From: Candidatus Sivonenia alaskensis PMM_0068 | Lineage (GTDB): Bacteria; Cyanobacteriota; Cyanobacteriia; Gloeobacterales; PMM-0068 | Direction of reading: 5' to 3' | DNA length: 12,006 bases | Assembly: GCA_949127685.1 (NCBI GenBank) | Contig: CASBPW010000145.1 | Location: forward strand, 1 to 12,006 | Shown: positions 1 through 5,813 of the stretch, in pieces | Layout: every line of letters begins with the position of its first letter | Numbering within the stretch: position 1 is the stretch's first letter | The notes under the pieces: generated by a model | What the model was told of the DNA's origin: nothing | What the model saw: the letters and a program-made list of their open reading frames with translations, nothing else | Database searches by the model: none | Program-made: the position numbers and the translations under genes

Positions 1-46
1 CTTACCCCCTTCCGGTCAACCTTCCCCTGTTTAAACGCGAACTCCA

Positions 47-79
47 AACAAAGATCTAGACATTGTCCAGATCTTTGTT
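47..79. terminator. Strong hairpin upstream of the ribosomal operon, possible terminator
   Basis: The arms AACAAAGATCT (47-57) and AGATCTTTGTT (69-79) are perfect 11-bp complements. An A/C mismatch follows, then a further 3 bp (GAC/GTC) around a short loop. A T-rich stretch (TATATTT, 81-87) follows, but no clean T-tract directly abuts the stem, so termination is plausible rather than certain. It could end a gene lying to the left, or mark the boundary in front of the S19 leader. The hairpin is seen directly; its function is inferred. Confidence 0.5.
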
Positions 80-108
80 GTATATTTACAGACTGTTGCT
101 GACACGTT

Positions 109-137
109 TTGCGCCTGTCGGTCAGGTTCAGGATACT
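109..137 (+). promoter_or_regulatory. Weak promoter candidate for the ribosomal operon
   Basis: TTGCGC (109-114) and GATACT (132-137) are separated by 17 bases and sit 125 bases before the S19 start, downstream of the 47-79 hairpin. The -35 matches consensus at 3 of 6 positions and the -10 at 4 of 6. An alternative pair is TTGAAC (176-181) with TAGACC (199-204). Neither is strong. A promoter here is expected mainly because L2 is not seen directly upstream. Confidence 0.25.
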
Positions 138-198
138 GGGTGGTTTTTCTACTTAAGTCCTCTTGTTCCTTTTAATTGAACAGAATGGCTTTTAGGTT

Positions 199-223
199 TA
201 GACCTTGTTGCATAACGGGTCTA
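199..223 (+). promoter_or_regulatory. Leader hairpin before rpsS
   Basis: TAGACC (199-204) pairs with GGTCTA (218-223). Inside, GTT (207-209) can pair with AAC (214-216) around a GCAT loop. The element lies 23 bases before the S19 Shine-Dalgarno sequence (TAAGGAG, 247-253). Ribosomal operons are often autoregulated through leader structures, so this is a candidate. The stem is short and could be chance. Confidence 0.25.
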
Positions 224-261
224 CATCTGATGCCTGCGGTGACTACTAAGGAGATCCCTGC

Positions 262-540
262 ATGGGACGTTCGCTAAAAAAAGGCCCTTTCGTACTGGTT
301 AGCCTTCTAGATAAGATAGACCGCTTAAACGCTAACAACGAAAAGCGGGTGATCAAAACTTGGTCACGGGCTTCCACCATTTTGCCCCAAATGATTGGCC
401 ATACCTTTGCCGTGCATAACGGCAAACAGCATGTCCCTGTGTACGTCACAGAACAGATGGTGGGTCATCGTCTGGGAGAATTTGCTCCTACGCGCACCTT
501 CAAAGGTCACGCGGGTAAAGATAAAAAAGGCAAGCGCTAA
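262..540 (+). CDS. rpsS: 30S ribosomal protein S19
   Basis: S19 belongs to the head of the small ribosomal subunit, where it contacts 16S rRNA and partners S13 near the A-site tRNA. The 92-residue product has the usual length. It opens with the family signature GRSLKKGPFV, has the conserved block HNGKQHVPVYVTEQMVGHRL in the middle, and ends with a basic tail after APTRTFKGH. The start is well supported by TAAGGAG (247-253), 8 bases before the ATG. It is the first gene of the block. In most bacteria L2 lies directly upstream, but nothing resembling the L2 C-terminus is present in 1-261, and a hairpin and a 180-base leader intervene. The identification is secure. Confidence 0.98.
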   Translation: MGRSLKKGPFVLVSLLDKIDRLNANNEKRVIKTWSRASTILPQMIGHTFAVHNGKQHVPVYVTEQMVGHRLGEFAPTRTFKGHAGKDKKGKR

Positions 541-559
541 AAGGAGCTAGAGAAACGTC

Positions 560-925
560 ATGTCACAGGAAGTGAAAGCCATAGCCAAGAACATCCGCAT
601 GTCACCTTATAAGGTGCGTCGGGTGCTAGATGCCATTCGAGGCCGCTCCTATGGGGATGCTTTGACCATCCTAGAGTTTTTACCCAATGCTTCTACAGAA
701 CCTATTAAAAAAGTATTGCAGTCAGCCGCTGCCAACGCAGAACACAATTTCAGCCTAGACAAACGCGGGTTGGTGATTAGCACTTGCTTCGCTGATGGTG
801 GATCAACCCTGCGTCGCTTCCGAGCTGGGGACCGAGGGAGAGCTCGTCCCATACGCAAACCAACCTGCCATATTACCGTCATGGTCCAAATTCCTGAAAC
901 AGTAACTACTGAGGAGCAGTCCTAA
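560..925 (+). CDS. rplV: 50S ribosomal protein L22
   Basis: L22 binds 23S rRNA domains, and its long beta-hairpin lines the peptide exit tunnel. The 121-residue protein has the globular core (IRMSPYKVRRVLDAIRGRSY, then SAAANAEHN near residues 55-63). The tunnel hairpin includes RAGDRGRARPIRKPTCHIT near residues 88-106. Length and order are normal. AAGGAG (541-546) is 13 bases from the ATG, longer than is typical, so initiation may lean on coupling to S19, which ends 19 bases upstream. The last base of its TAA stop is the first base of the S3 ATG (TAATG). A short acidic tail (TTEEQS) ends the protein. Identification is secure; the start is nearly so. Confidence 0.97.
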   Translation: MSQEVKAIAKNIRMSPYKVRRVLDAIRGRSYGDALTILEFLPNASTEPIKKVLQSAAANAEHNFSLDKRGLVISTCFADGGSTLRRFRAGDRGRARPIRKPTCHITVMVQIPETVTTEEQS

Positions 926-1644
926 TGGGTCAGAAAGTACATCCAGTCGGGCTTCGCCTCGGCATCACCCGTACCCATAAGTCCCGTTGGTTTTCCGAAC
1001 CTAAGACTTATCCCACCCTCCTGGAAGAGGACTACAAGATTCGTACCTATATTACGAAGCACTTGGAGAGTGCTGGGATTGCTGATATTGAAATTGAGCG
1101 CAAAGCAGACCAAGTGGAAATCAGCATCCGCACCGCCCGTCCTGGGGTTGTCGTCGGTCGTGGTGGTGCTGGCATCGATAAGCTACGCACGGAATTAGAG
1201 CAATTTTTGGGGCGTAAGTCGGTTCGGATCAATGTGCAAGAAGTAGCTCGCGTAGACGCAGAGCCCTCTTTAATCGGAGACTACATCGTTAGCCAACTAG
1301 AGCGTCGGGTTGCCTTCCGCAGAGTGATGCGTCAAGCCATTCAACGGGCTCAACGGGCTGGGGTTCAAGGCATCAAGCTAATGGTATCAGGCCGTCTCAA
1401 TGGAGCTGAAATTGCTCGTAGTGAGTGGGCCAGAGAAGGTCGGGTGCCCCTACATACGCTTAGAGCAGACGTGGATTACGCTGAGCGCAGAGCTAAGACT
1501 ATTTACGGCATTATTGGCGTGAAAGTATGGGTATTCCGGGGAGAGATTCTACCTGGTCAAGAAGAAGTGGCGGCCATTCAAGATACCCGTGCACGCAAAC
1601 CTCGCAAGCGCATCCAGTATGAAGAACGTACAGAAGAGACTTAG
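925..1644 (+). CDS. rpsC: 30S ribosomal protein S3
   Basis: S3 sits at the mRNA entry channel of the small subunit and forms a complex with S10 and S14. The 239-residue product starts with the signature MGQKVHPVGLRLGI. It carries a type II KH domain whose GxxG loop is GRGG (residues 78-81, within VVVGRGGAGIDKL). The C-terminal domain is seen in FRRVMRQAIQRAQRAGVQGI, SGRLNGAEIARSEW and GIIGVKVWVFRGEI. The tail after residue 220 is basic and charged. GAGGAG (911-916) is 8 bases before the ATG. The start overlaps the L22 stop by one base, which suggests translational coupling. Confidence 0.98.
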   Translation: MGQKVHPVGLRLGITRTHKSRWFSEPKTYPTLLEEDYKIRTYITKHLESAGIADIEIERKADQVEISIRTARPGVVVGRGGAGIDKLRTELEQFLGRKSVRINVQEVARVDAEPSLIGDYIVSQLERRVAFRRVMRQAIQRAQRAGVQGIKLMVSGRLNGAEIARSEWAREGRVPLHTLRADVDYAERRAKTIYGIIGVKVWVFRGEILPGQEEVAAIQDTRARKPRKRIQYEERTEET

Positions 1645-1658
1645 AGGAGAGCCGTGTC

Positions 1659-2180
1659 ATGTTAATGCCTAAAAGGACGAAATTCAGAAAGCAGCAGCGC
1701 GGCAGAATGACGGGCGCCGCCCAACGGGGTAACACCGTCGCTTTTGGTGATTTTGGATTGCAAGCTAGTGAATGTTGCTGGATTACCTCGCGGCAGATCG
1801 AATCTGCTCGACGGGCCATGATCCGCTACATACGCCGCGGAGGAAAGATCTTTATCCGTATCTTCCCAGACAAACCTGTGACCCAGCGTGCCGCAGAAAC
1901 CCGTATGGGTTCTGGTAAGGGAGCTCCAGAGTTCTGGGTAGCCGTCGTCAAACCGGGACGCATCATGTTCGAAATTCAGGGCGTACCAGAGGAATCGGCC
2001 AGGGAAGCCATGCGGCTTGCCACGCACAAGTTGCCGATCAAGACCAAGTTCATTGTCCGTGAGACACAAGCTGCAACCGCTCAGAGTAAGGTCGCTGTTG
2101 ATAGCGCACCCGCCGTTGATAGCGCACCCGCCCGCGCACCGATTGAGGAGGAAGCCACCCATGGCGCTAACGAAGATTAG
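1659..2180 (+). CDS. rplP: 50S ribosomal protein L16 with C-terminal extension
   Basis: L16 lies beside the aminoacyl-tRNA elbow in the large subunit and is needed for late 50S maturation. The core is unmistakable: MPKRTKFRKQQRGRM at the start, QASECCWITSRQIESARRAM, then MGSGKGAPEFWVAVVKPGR. The core ends near residue 135 (KTKFIVRE). The protein runs on to 173 residues with an Ala/Pro/acidic tail that contains VDSAPA twice (147-158), encoded by a perfect 18-bp tandem repeat. The tail-coding DNA contains the Shine-Dalgarno sequence of L29 and overlaps its first 20 bases. AGAGGAG (1643-1649) precedes the ATG by 9 bases. The in-frame ATG at 1665 is an alternative start, but the MLM start matches family practice. 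Confidence 0.97.
   Translation: MLMPKRTKFRKQQRGRMTGAAQRGNTVAFGDFGLQASECCWITSRQIESARRAMIRYIRRGGKIFIRIFPDKPVTQRAAETRMGSGKGAPEFWVAVVKPGRIMFEIQGVPEESAREAMRLATHKLPIKTKFIVRETQAATAQSKVAVDSAPAVDSAPARAPIEEEATHGANED
2097..2132 (+). repeat. Perfect 18-bp tandem duplication inside rplP
   Basis: GTTGATAGCGCACCCGCC occurs twice back to back (2097-2114 and 2115-2132), and the following bases (CGCGCACC) echo it again. It is in frame and encodes VDSAPA VDSAPA in the L16 tail. The two copies are identical, which points to a recent duplication or active slippage. Confidence 0.95.
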
Positions 2181-2391
2181 TGAATTCCGGGATTTGTCCG
2201 ACGCGGAACTCAGTGAACAGATTCTAGGAATCAAAAAGGAGCTTTTTGAGCTTCGCATGCAGAAAGTCACCCGCCAGTTGGAGAAAACCCACCAGGTTAA
2301 GCATGCCAAACACAAATTGGCTCAATTAATGACCGTCGAGGGAGAGCGCAAGGCTAGCGCAAAGGTAAATAAGGTAAATAAAGATGGCTAG
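2161..2391 (+). CDS. rpmC: 50S ribosomal protein L29
   Basis: L29 is a small two-helix protein near the exit tunnel and forms part of the docking surface for SRP and trigger factor. The 76-residue product begins MALTKISEFRDLSDAELSEQ and carries the conserved stretch KKELFELRMQKVTRQLEKTH, then VKHAKHKLAQL. This start is chosen over a longer open frame from 2017, because the upstream part is only L16 read in another frame and GAGGAGG (2145-2151) sits 9 bases before this ATG. The gene begins inside the last 20 bases of L16 and ends 8 bases into S17, so it is coupled on both sides. The tail carries KVN twice, from a 9-bp tandem repeat. Confidence 0.96.
   Translation: MALTKISEFRDLSDAELSEQILGIKKELFELRMQKVTRQLEKTHQVKHAKHKLAQLMTVEGERKASAKVNKVNKDG
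2362..2379 (+). repeat. 9-bp tandem repeat duplicating the S17 Shine-Dalgarno
   Basis: AAGGTAAAT occurs twice in tandem (2362-2370 and 2371-2379) at the end of L29, encoding KVNKVN. The second AAGG (2371-2374) is 9 bases before the S17 ATG and is its likely ribosome binding site. The first copy is an out-of-register duplicate. Confidence 0.9.
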
Positions 2392-2674
2392 AAAGGAAAA
2401 AATTGGGGTCGTGGTGAGCGACAAAATGGATAAAACCATCGTGGTCGCGGTGGAAAACCGCGCACCTCACCCGAAGTATCGCAAAATCGTGGTGAACACC
2501 AAGAAGTTCAAAGCCCACGATGAAGAGAATAAGTGCAAGGTCGGCGACCGGGTTCGTATTCTTGAAACTCCTCCCTTAAGTCGCACTAAGCGCTGGACCG
2601 TACTTTCTTCCTTCAATCCCCAAGGACAGGAAATCACCCTATATACGGCTCTCGTAGAAGAGGTGCAATCGTGA
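2384..2674 (+). CDS. rpsQ: 30S ribosomal protein S17
   Basis: S17 is a primary 16S rRNA binder with an OB fold in the body of the small subunit. The 96-residue protein shows the family pattern: KIGVVVSDKMDKTIVVAVEN, HPKYRKIVVNTKKFKAHDEE, then CKVGDRVRILETPPLSRTKRW. It is about 12 residues longer than the E. coli protein because of a tail after the last strand (FNPQGQEITLYTALVEEVQS). The ATG overlaps the end of L29 by 8 bases, and the ribosome binding site AAGG lies inside L29. Its TGA stop overlaps the GTG start of L14 (GTGA), so initiation of L14 is probably coupled to termination here. Confidence 0.97.
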   Translation: MARKEKIGVVVSDKMDKTIVVAVENRAPHPKYRKIVVNTKKFKAHDEENKCKVGDRVRILETPPLSRTKRWTVLSSFNPQGQEITLYTALVEEVQS

Positions 2675-3072
2675 TTCAGCAGCAATCTCGCCTTAAAGTA
2701 GCGGACAACACCGGAGCTCGTGAGCTCATGTGTATCCGCGTTTTAGGAAGTACGGTCGGAGAGAAGGGACTGACGAAGGGTGGTGGTAACAAGACTGTGG
2801 CTAAAGTCGGCGACATTATTGTGGCCGTTGTTAAGCAAGCCCAACCTAATATGCCTGTGAAAAAGTCTGAAGTGGTCCGGGCTGTAATTGTCCGCACGGT
2901 AGACGCCATCCATCGCGATAACGGCAATAGCATCCGTTTCGATGAGAATGCAGCCGTGATTATCAATGCCCAAGGCAATCCCAGAGGCACCCGCGTCTTT
3001 GGTCCTGTCGCTCGTGAGCTGCGTGACCGGAGCTTCACCAAGATTGTTTCTCTGGCCCCGGAGGTGCTCTGA
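2671..3072 (+). CDS. rplN: 50S ribosomal protein L14 with an internal insertion
   Basis: L14 binds 23S rRNA at the subunit interface, contacts L19, takes part in an intersubunit bridge, and is the docking site of the silencing factor RsfS. The product starts MIQQQSRLKVADNTGAREL and ends with the invariant GTRVFGPVARELRD and KIVSLAPEVL. It starts with GTG in a 4-base overlap with the S17 stop. At 133 residues it is about 11 longer than the usual 122. The excess lies between VLG (24-26) and VGDII (45-49), where the normal short loop of the GGSHRRYAG type is replaced by a Gly/Lys/Thr-rich segment of 18 residues. The rest aligns without gaps, so a sequencing frameshift is unlikely. Confidence 0.97.
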   Translation: MIQQQSRLKVADNTGARELMCIRVLGSTVGEKGLTKGGGNKTVAKVGDIIVAVVKQAQPNMPVKKSEVVRAVIVRTVDAIHRDNGNSIRFDENAAVIINAQGNPRGTRVFGPVARELRDRSFTKIVSLAPEVL

Positions 3073-3413
3073 TGGCAACTAGCAACAGCAAAGCTCATTT
3101 CAAAATGCATGTGAAGAAGGGAGACCTGGTGCAGGTTATCTCTGGCAAAGATAGAGGCAAAACTGGCAAAATTCAGCGAGTTATTCGTGAAACGAGCCAA
3201 GTTTTGATTGAAGGAGTGAACGTTCGCACCTATCACCGCAAGCCCAGTGGCGAGCAAGCCGGTCAAATTGAACGGAAGGAAGCTCCGATCCACAGCTCTA
3301 AGGTGATGCTCTACTCCGAAAAACAGAAGGTAGCCTCTAGGGTCGGCTATGTAATTGCAGAAAACGGAGCTAAAACCCGTGTTCTGAAGAAAACCGGGGA
3401 AAAAATTAGCTAG
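3072..3413 (+). CDS. rplX: 50S ribosomal protein L24
   Basis: L24 is an early assembly protein that binds the 5' region of 23S rRNA and later lies at the mouth of the exit tunnel. The 113-residue product contains the KOW motif near residues 16-43 (KKGDLVQVISGKDRGKTGKI). The conserved VLIEGVNVRTYHRKPS follows, and a C-terminal part includes HSSKVMLY and RVLKKTGEKI. GGAGGTG (3060-3066) precedes the start by 5 bases, and the ATG shares one base with the L14 stop (TGATG). Length is normal for cyanobacteria and the identification is secure. Confidence 0.97.
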   Translation: MATSNSKAHFKMHVKKGDLVQVISGKDRGKTGKIQRVIRETSQVLIEGVNVRTYHRKPSGEQAGQIERKEAPIHSSKVMLYSEKQKVASRVGYVIAENGAKTRVLKKTGEKIS

Positions 3414-3430
3414 GTAAGGTATCAAGCGTT

Positions 3431-4003
3431 ATGGCAACTAAAAGCGAAGAATCCTTGGTATACACGGTTCGTCTAAAGACAATCTACCGAGACTCTGTTA
3501 TGCCCCGCATGACAGAGAAGTTCAAGTATACGAACACTCACCAAGTTCCCAAACTGACCAAAGTAGTGGTCAACCGGGGTTTGGGAGAAGCGGCATCCAA
3601 CGCCAAGGCTTTGGATGTTTCCACCAAGGAAATCAGCGTTATCACAGGTCAGCGGCCTGTAATCACTCGGGCTAAAAAAGCGATTGCAGGGTTTAAGATT
3701 CGGGCTGGCGTTCCCGTCGGTCTGGTCGTCACCCTACGGGGAGACAAGATGTACGAATTCCTAGACCGTTTGCTGAATGTAGCCCTTCCTCGGATTCGGG
3801 ACTTCCGGGGTGTCAATCCCAAAGCCTTTGATGGCCGCGGTAACTACACCTTGGGACTTAGAGAGCAACTCCTCTTTCCTGAAATCCAGTATGACGAGGT
3901 GGATAAGATGCGCGGAATGGATATATCCATCTGCACCACCGCAGCTACAGACGAAGAGGGTCGCGAGCTACTCGCCCTTCTTGGCATGCCCTTTAAAAAG
4001 TAA
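3431..4003 (+). CDS. rplE: 50S ribosomal protein L5
   Basis: L5 binds 5S rRNA and helps join the 5S particle to the central protuberance, and it contacts P-site tRNA and S13. The 190-residue protein has the typical cyanobacterial sequence: HQVPKLTKVVVNRGLGEA, ITGQRPVITRAKKAIAGFKI, LPRIRDFRGVNPKAFDGRGN, and KMRGMDISICTTAATDEEGR. The N-terminus carries about 10 extra residues before RLKTIYRD compared with most homologues. No closer start is available, and AAGG (3416-3419) stands 11 bases before the ATG. It is followed after 28 bases by S14. Confidence 0.97.
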   Translation: MATKSEESLVYTVRLKTIYRDSVMPRMTEKFKYTNTHQVPKLTKVVVNRGLGEAASNAKALDVSTKEISVITGQRPVITRAKKAIAGFKIRAGVPVGLVVTLRGDKMYEFLDRLLNVALPRIRDFRGVNPKAFDGRGNYTLGLREQLLFPEIQYDEVDKMRGMDISICTTAATDEEGRELLALLGMPFKK

Positions 4004-4031
4004 TGAACTACTCGTTAGGAACCTGAAATTA

Positions 4032-4337
4032 ATGGCAAAAAAATCCATGGTGGAACGGGAGAAAAGGCGGAAAAAGCTAGCCGACAAGTATGCTGTCCGT
4101 CGTAACCAAATCCTCGAAGAACTGAAAAATCCTGAACTTTCTCAGGAAGATCGTTTCTCTTTGCAGGCGCAACTCCAAGAAATTCCCCGTAACGCAGCTC
4201 CCTCTCGTCAGCACAACCGCTGCTGGTTGACAGGGCGTCCTCATGGATACATCCGTGATTTCGGTTTGTCTCGTATTGCCTTTCGCGAAATGGCCCACCA
4301 GGGTCTTTTGCCTGGCGTTGTTAAGTCAAGTTGGTAG
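4032..4337 (+). CDS. rpsN: 30S ribosomal protein S14, long zinc-free form
   Basis: S14 sits in the head of the small subunit next to S3 and S10. The 101-residue protein is the long C-minus type: it has MAKKSMVEREKRRKKLADKY at the start, a single cysteine (residue 64) instead of a zinc-binding CxxC pair, and the signature LTGRPHGYIRDFGLSRIAFR (66-85). The open frame extends further left, but that part overlaps L5 out of frame. This ATG, with AGGA at 4017-4020, matches the family start. In the standard cyanobacterial cluster rpsN is usually found elsewhere, whereas the L5-S14-S8 order seen here is that of E. coli and Bacillus. Confidence 0.96.
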   Translation: MAKKSMVEREKRRKKLADKYAVRRNQILEELKNPELSQEDRFSLQAQLQEIPRNAAPSRQHNRCWLTGRPHGYIRDFGLSRIAFREMAHQGLLPGVVKSSW

Positions 4338-4351
4338 AGAGCACTATTCCT

Positions 4352-4789
4352 ATGGTTAAAAAGCGCACTGATAAACTCAACACCAACGTCACGGACACCG
4401 TGGCCGATATGCTTACGCGGATTCGTAACGCCAACATGGCGCACCACGAATCTGTGATTGTCCGGGCTACTAAGATGACCCGCAACATCGCTCGTGTTCT
4501 ACAGGAAGAAGGATTCATCTCCGACTTCCAGGAATTTCAGGAAGAGGGTGGCATCAACAGTGGTTTGGAGCTGACCCTCAAATATCGTGGACAGCAGCGT
4601 AAGCCTATTATCACAGGCATGAAGCGGGTTTCCCGCCCTGGCCTGAGGGTATACGCCAACCGGCAAGAACTTCCTCGCGTCCTCGGTGGCGTAGGAGTTG
4701 CGATCATTTCCACCTCCTCTGGGATTATGACGGACCGAGATGCTCGGCGTCAGGGTGTTGGTGGCGAAGTCCTCTGCTACGTCTATTAA
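4352..4789 (+). CDS. rpsH: 30S ribosomal protein S8
   Basis: S8 is a primary 16S rRNA binder in the platform, and in E. coli it is the translational repressor of the spc operon. The product has TVADMLTRIRNANMAHHESV near the start and the C-terminal signature STSSGIMTDRDARRQGVGGE followed by LCYV. ATG 4352 gives 145 residues with about 12 extra N-terminal residues (MVKKRTDKLNTNV). The open frame continues to a TTG at 4331, which would overlap S14 by 7 bases and is less likely. The ribosome binding site is weak (GAGAG, 4337-4341), so the start is less certain than the identity. Confidence 0.95.
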   Translation: MVKKRTDKLNTNVTDTVADMLTRIRNANMAHHESVIVRATKMTRNIARVLQEEGFISDFQEFQEEGGINSGLELTLKYRGQQRKPIITGMKRVSRPGLRVYANRQELPRVLGGVGVAIISTSSGIMTDRDARRQGVGGEVLCYVY

Positions 4790-4803
4790 AGGAGCTGACT
4801 CCG

Positions 4804-5379
4804 ATGTCTCGAATTGGAAAAAAACCCATACCTATTCCTGCCAAGGTAACCATTACCCTGGACGGCAATCTGGTGAAGGCACAGGGGCCTAAAGGGACAC
4901 TGGAGCGTGTCCTACCTGAAAACGTAACAGTCCGCCAAGAAGGAGATACCTTGCTGGTGGAGCGGGCCAACGACAATCGTTTAGCCTTTCAACAGCACGG
5001 TTTGTGCCGCACCTTAGTGGCTAACCTAATTCAGGGCGTAACCGAAGGGTTTGCCAAACCCATGCAAATTGCTGGGGTAGGTTATCGCCTCCAATCGGAC
5101 GCTAAAAAGTTGGTCGTGATTGCAGGCTTCTCTCATCCTGTGGAAATTGAAATTCCCCAAGGCGTCTCTATCGAAGTAGATTCCAAACCGGCTCCGATTG
5201 CAGGCACCCGCAACCAGCAAGGATTTAACTTTGTGGTTAAGGGAATTGATAAACAGCAGGTTGGGGATTTGGCCGCTAAGATCCGGGCTGTGCGACCGCC
5301 CGAACCTTACAAAGGAAAAGGCATCCGCTATACCTCTGAACGGATTCTACTCAAGGCCGGTAAGTCCGGTAAGAAATAG
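4804..5379 (+). CDS. rplF: 50S ribosomal protein L6 with an internal insertion
   Basis: L6 has two similar domains and binds near the sarcin-ricin loop at the factor-binding region of the large subunit. The 191-residue product has MSRIGKKPIPIPAKVTITLD at the start, QHGLCRTLVANLIQGVTEGF at the end of domain one, and the signature RPPEPYKGKGIRY in domain two. Between VSIEV (121-125) and VVKGIDK (144-150) it has about 12 more residues than E. coli or typical cyanobacterial L6, around SKPAPIAGTRNQQGF, which enlarges one hairpin of domain two. AAAGGAG (4788-4794) lies 9 bases before the ATG and overlaps the S8 stop. Confidence 0.97.
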   Translation: MSRIGKKPIPIPAKVTITLDGNLVKAQGPKGTLERVLPENVTVRQEGDTLLVERANDNRLAFQQHGLCRTLVANLIQGVTEGFAKPMQIAGVGYRLQSDAKKLVVIAGFSHPVEIEIPQGVSIEVDSKPAPIAGTRNQQGFNFVVKGIDKQQVGDLAAKIRAVRPPEPYKGKGIRYTSERILLKAGKSGKK

Positions 5380-5390
5380 GAATAACTGCT

Positions 5391-5750
5391 ATGTCAACGG
5401 ATCGTAAAACTGCAACCCATCGTCGTCATACCCGTATCCGCAAAAAACTTGCTGGTACCCTAGAGCGTCCCCGTCTATCGGTATACCGCTCCAACTTTCA
5501 TATCTATGCCCAAGTCATTGACGATGTAGCCCAAAATACGCTGTGCTCTGCTTCTACGTTAGATCCTGACCTGAAGAGTTTGGATTCTACAGCGAATGTT
5601 GAGGCAGCAAAGGCGGTCGGCAAGTTGGTAGCCGAACGGGCTAAAGCCAAAGGGATAGAGACGGTGGTTTTCGACCGTGGCGGAAATCTCTATCACGGAC
5701 GCGTAGAAGCTTTAGCTGAGGGCGCACGAGAAGCCGGCCTGGAATTCTAG
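5391..5750 (+). CDS. rplR: 50S ribosomal protein L18
   Basis: L18 binds 5S rRNA in the central protuberance together with L5. The 119-residue protein is of normal length, with a basic N-terminus (TATHRRHTRIRKKLAGT), the core ERPRLSVYRSNFHIYAQVID, and the C-terminal signature VVFDRGGNLYHGRVEALAEG followed by AREAGLEF. It starts 11 bases after L6, with AGGA (5378-5381) spanning the L6 stop as its ribosome binding site. A 63-base gap, the longest inside the operon, separates it from S5. Confidence 0.97.
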   Translation: MSTDRKTATHRRHTRIRKKLAGTLERPRLSVYRSNFHIYAQVIDDVAQNTLCSASTLDPDLKSLDSTANVEAAKAVGKLVAERAKAKGIETVVFDRGGNLYHGRVEALAEGAREAGLEF

Positions 5751-5813
5751 CAATAGTAAGGGTTTTAGAGAGATCAGGGATAAGGATTTTTAGGGAAGTA
5801 AAAGAGGAACACA

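Noticed and set aside
3..59. Open frame ending in TAG at 57-59, possible C-terminus of an upstream gene such as L2
   Set aside because: The 18 residues (YPLPVNLPLFKRELQTKI) do not resemble the L2 C-terminus or another protein I recognise, and the stop falls inside the hairpin. Too short to support.
2017..2160. Possible N-terminal extension of L29 overlapping L16
   Set aside because: This is the L16 region in another frame; L29 begins at 2161 after GAGGAGG and matches the family from there.
1662..2315. Long minus-strand open frame opposite L16 and L29
   Set aside because: Antisense to secure ribosomal protein genes, with no recognisable domain; explained by the codon use of the plus-strand genes.
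2676..3425. Long minus-strand open frame (249 codons) opposite L14 and L24
   Set aside because: Fully antisense to two certain genes, low-complexity and Thr/Ser-rich translation, no ribosome binding site or family match.
3810..4031. Possible N-terminal extension of S14 overlapping L5
   Set aside because: The upstream part is L5 read in another frame; S14 family start and ribosome binding site fit ATG 4032.
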